A DNA stretch of 64,000 bases from assembly GCF_034006445.1 (NCBI RefSeq), contig NZ_JAVESS010000001.1:434001-498000 (forward strand), given 5' to 3'. The notes beneath the pieces are model-generated. The model was not told the origin of the DNA, did not search any database, and saw nothing but the letters and a program-made list of their open reading frames with translations. Positions 61,963 through 64,000 of this stretch are shown here, one piece after another. The translations under genes and the position numbers were made by a program. Position 1 is the stretch's first letter. Each line of letters opens with the position of its first letter. Origin of the DNA: Desulfovibrio sp. GTDB lineage: Bacteria; Desulfobacterota; Desulfovibrionia; Desulfovibrionales; Desulfovibrionaceae.

Positions 61963-63078
61963 ATGTCCGACTCCGATTCTTTTGGCGAAAATCCCTTCAG
62001 ATCCCTCAATATGGGCAAGCTTCCTGAAAAGAAAGCAGGAAAGCCTGCGGAATCTCGTGCTGCTGCCAAAACCAGAAAATATATAAAGACCCACTCCACA
62101 GGAAACGCTACCGGCGTTGAAGATTCTGGTGTTGACGAGGAAGAGCGCGATCTTTTTTTACGCTCCATAGGGCAAATGCAGTCATCAAAAGCACCCCGTG
62201 GGGCAAATGGAGCGCGCAAACACTCCGGCCCGGGAACCTTCCTGTTGGAAGAACACGCCAGTTTGCCAGATTGCAGCGACCCAAAAAAGAAGCACAACAA
62301 AGGCAACGCAGGTATGCCAGCCCCACAATCTGAACGCGGAGCAGGCGGAGGGTCAAGAAGGGACGACGCCACGCCAACCCATAGGGAAAACCAGCCTGAT
62401 GCGGCGCAGGGCGGCCTCCGCATGGGCGCGAAAAAGCGTTCCGGCTTCGGTGCGGCACAAATCTCTTCCCGCGTGGAAAGCCATGCCGGAGACATGGCTG
62501 ACGCAGATGCGGACGATGCCGTGTTTCTTCAGGCCATGGGCGAGGTTGCTCCTCTTCAGGGTCGCGGGCGTGACGTGGTGCCAGTGCCTGATGCTGTTAC
62601 TCCGCCGCCTAACGGGGAGATCAGCCTTCAGGATTTCATGGATGGCAAGCTGGAATTTGCCCTGTCATTTTCCGACGAGTACCTTGAAGGGCATGTGGTG
62701 GGTCTTGATCAAATGACCATAAACAAGCTGCGGGCAGGTTCTTTCAGTCCCGAAGCGCATCTGGATCTGCACGGACTCAACGCTTTGCAGGCATTTGAGG
62801 CCTTGCGCGGTTTTTTACGCGGCGGTTGGTATAAAGGATTGCGCACCGTGCTTGTGGTGCCGGGCCGGGGGCGCAACTCCCCTGACGGCATAGGCATCTT
62901 GCGCGAGAAGCTGCAAAACTGGCTGACCCAGGACCCCTTCAAAAGGGTCGTGCTGGCCTTCTGCACTGCGCAGCCCCACGACGGGGGCCCTGGCAGTGTT
63001 TATGTATTACTGCGCAAGTACAAGAAAAAAGGGCGCGTTTATTGGGAACGCACGCCGGCAGATGACGATCTTTATTGA
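61963..63078 (+). CDS. Smr-domain protein with long disordered N-terminus
   Basis: 371 residues. The first 200 or so are low-complexity, rich in Lys, Glu, Ala and Ser, and likely unstructured. The Smr domain (about 260-370) has HLDLHGLNALQAFEALRGFL and VLVVPGRGRNSPDGIGILREK, the DLHG and HGxG-type motifs, here PGRG. Smr domains are nucleases or RNA/DNA-nicking modules, found alone or on MutS2; roles include rescue of stalled ribosomes. It converges with the DUF1992-mutS pair. Confidence 0.85.
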   Translation: MSDSDSFGENPFRSLNMGKLPEKKAGKPAESRAAAKTRKYIKTHSTGNATGVEDSGVDEEERDLFLRSIGQMQSSKAPRGANGARKHSGPGTFLLEEHASLPDCSDPKKKHNKGNAGMPAPQSERGAGGGSRRDDATPTHRENQPDAAQGGLRMGAKKRSGFGAAQISSRVESHAGDMADADADDAVFLQAMGEVAPLQGRGRDVVPVPDAVTPPPNGEISLQDFMDGKLEFALSFSDEYLEGHVVGLDQMTINKLRAGSFSPEAHLDLHGLNALQAFEALRGFLRGGWYKGLRTVLVVPGRGRNSPDGIGILREKLQNWLTQDPFKRVVLAFCTAQPHDGGPGSVYVLLRKYKKKGRVYWERTPADDDLY

Positions 63079-63103
63079 TCGGGGCCGCCAGAAAGCAAGA
63101 ACA

Positions 63104-63517
63104 TCAGGCAGGATGCGGATTTCTTTTGCCTGACGCGGACAGCCTGTCCAGCAGCCTGTCATAGTAAGGATCATCCTGCTCAAGCTGCAAATGGCGCTGA
63201 CAGCGCATTTTTGCACGCGCAATCATAAAGCGCAGCTTTTGCATCTGGCGCACGCGCTCCTGTTCGTCCTCACAGTTTTCCAGCATGTCCACAAGGCGGC
63301 TCAGTTCCTTGCGTTCAGCCAATTCCGGAGGCAGACAGCCCGCATTGCTCAAAATTTTGTAGGCCATGCGCAGTTCCTCGGGCACATGGCTTGTGTCCTC
63401 CAGTTCCAGCGGTTTGCCTTGCCCTGGCAAATTGTCAAAGAGTCCCTGTGCCTGGGCTTCTTCAATGCGTCTTTCAGCAATGAACTGGATGACAGACCAG
63501 GGATTAGCCCCTGCCAT
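63104..63517 (-). CDS. DUF1992 (DnaJ-homologue subfamily C member 28-like) protein
   Basis: 137 residues. IAERRIEEAQAQGLFDNLPGQGKPLEL (in parts, about 13-39) is the signature of DUF1992, which has a helical bundle and unknown function. AAGGAG lies 6 bases before the ATG. It starts 14 bases inside the end of mutS, so the two are coupled. Confidence 0.88.
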   Translation of the reverse strand: MAGANPWSVIQFIAERRIEEAQAQGLFDNLPGQGKPLELEDTSHVPEELRMAYKILSNAGCLPPELAERKELSRLVDMLENCEDEQERVRQMQKLRFMIARAKMRCQRHLQLEQDDPYYDRLLDRLSASGKRNPHPA

Positions 63518-64000
63518 GGTCTTCTCCTTCCGGTGCTGTCTGCTGGCCGTCTTGCGGCTGGGTGTCAGATGCAGCAGCAGATGCGGCTGTCCCCCAGAGG
63601 CTTTTCCATTCCATCAGTGTTTTCAGCGCGTCAAGGGGACTCAGCTCTTCAGGCTGCATATGCCGCAGCAGTTCAACCACCGGATGCTCCGCTCTCGGGG
63701 GAGCCGCCTGAAGGATGGGCAGGTCCTCCGTCGGCTTGGGTTCGGGCAAATCCAGCCCGGGCAGGCATACGGCCGTGACTACCGCCTTGCGCGCAACATC
63801 GCGTCCACGTTCAAGATTGGCCAGTATGGCCCGCGCACGTTGCACAACAGGGCCGGGCACGCCAGCGAGCCTGGCCACCTCAACGCCGTAGCTTCTGTCC
63901 GCAGGGCCAGGCACAAGCTTGTGCAGAAAAAGAATATCGCCGCCATATTCGCTGATGGCTATATTCATTGTAAAAACGCCATCCACGCGGCCTTCGAGCG
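63504..64000 (-). CDS. mutS: DNA mismatch repair protein MutS, 3' part
   Basis: The frame is open to the end of the window, so the 5' end lies beyond base 64000. The visible 160 or so residues include GDILFLHKLVPGPADRSYGVEVARLAGVP (in parts), the end of the MutS ATPase domain, and the helical region VQRARAILANLE. A Pro-rich stretch and a PEELSPLDALKTLMEW tail match the MutS C-terminus. MutS recognises base mismatches. The lack of an Smr tail shows it is MutS1, not MutS2. Confidence 0.93.
   Translation of the reverse strand, partial: LEGRVDGVFTMNIAISEYGGDILFLHKLVPGPADRSYGVEVARLAGVPGPVVQRARAILANLERGRDVARKAVVTAVCLPGLDLPEPKPTEDLPILQAAPPRAEHPVVELLRHMQPEELSPLDALKTLMEWKSLWGTAASAAASDTQPQDGQQTAPEGEDHGRG

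Overview
The window looks like a chromosomal segment of a Desulfovibrio-type sulfate reducer (Desulfovibrionaceae). This rests on the moderately high GC of the genes, the archaeal-style split glutamate synthase rich in 4Fe-4S motifs, the dapL route to lysine, the LapG/HD-GYP pair, and numerous DUF-type proteins typical of the genus. It is an assignment from gene content, not from a database search. I saw no tRNA, rRNA, CRISPR array, transposase, prophage or replication origin.

Layout. 1-14 kb: the end of an ARMT1-like gene, gatB, pgl, a methyltransferase/membrane-protein pair, an aromatic amino-acid permease-ridA-BASS transporter operon, ettA, a DUF4139 protein, a HAD phosphatase and an HD-GYP gene broken by one base at an A9 tract. 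14-20 kb: lysC, the tightly packed acpS-nnr-tsaE operon, and ugd. 20-26 kb: a nitrogen locus made of a NifA-like sigma54 activator, then a 0.66 kb AT-rich control region with a good sigma54 promoter and three TAC-N6-GTA dyads, then amt-glnK-glnN, where the P-II protein lacks the uridylylated Tyr51. 26-33 kb: a structured RNA-like element, dapF-dapL, an EamA exporter divergent from a MocR regulator, and gdhA. 33-38 kb: a lone lpd, then a LapG-like protease paired with a membrane PAS/HD-GYP protein whose HD-GYP catalytic residues are lost. 38-44 kb: a B3/4 protein and a three-gene glutamate synthase (amidotransferase; FMN/ferredoxin synthase core; GXGXG fused to a GltD-like reductase). 44-49 kb: nitroreductase, a 125-bp inverted-repeat element, a split Ada/Ogt/AlkA alkylation-repair set, an FMN-binding oxidase-like protein, a cupin and a DUF438-hemerythrin-PAS protein. 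51-56 kb: an operon of an unrecognised 572-aa protein, rsmE, rarA and an atypical plsC, all overlapping or nearly so. 56-64 kb: a double-GAF protein with mreB, suhB, Nudix-like/rimI sharing start bases, tpiA-secG, an Smr protein, a DUF1992 protein and the end of mutS.

The dominant theme is ammonium and glutamate metabolism: transport (Amt), sensing (GlnK), type III glutamine synthetase, NADP-glutamate dehydrogenase and glutamate synthase lie within about 25 kb, with a sigma54 activator beside a sigma54-type promoter. The most interesting leads are the LapG/degenerate HD-GYP pair, the Tyr51-less P-II protein and its control region, the structured element after glnN, the 125-bp inverted-repeat element and a dispersed repeat found twice, 29 kb apart, in opposite orientation.
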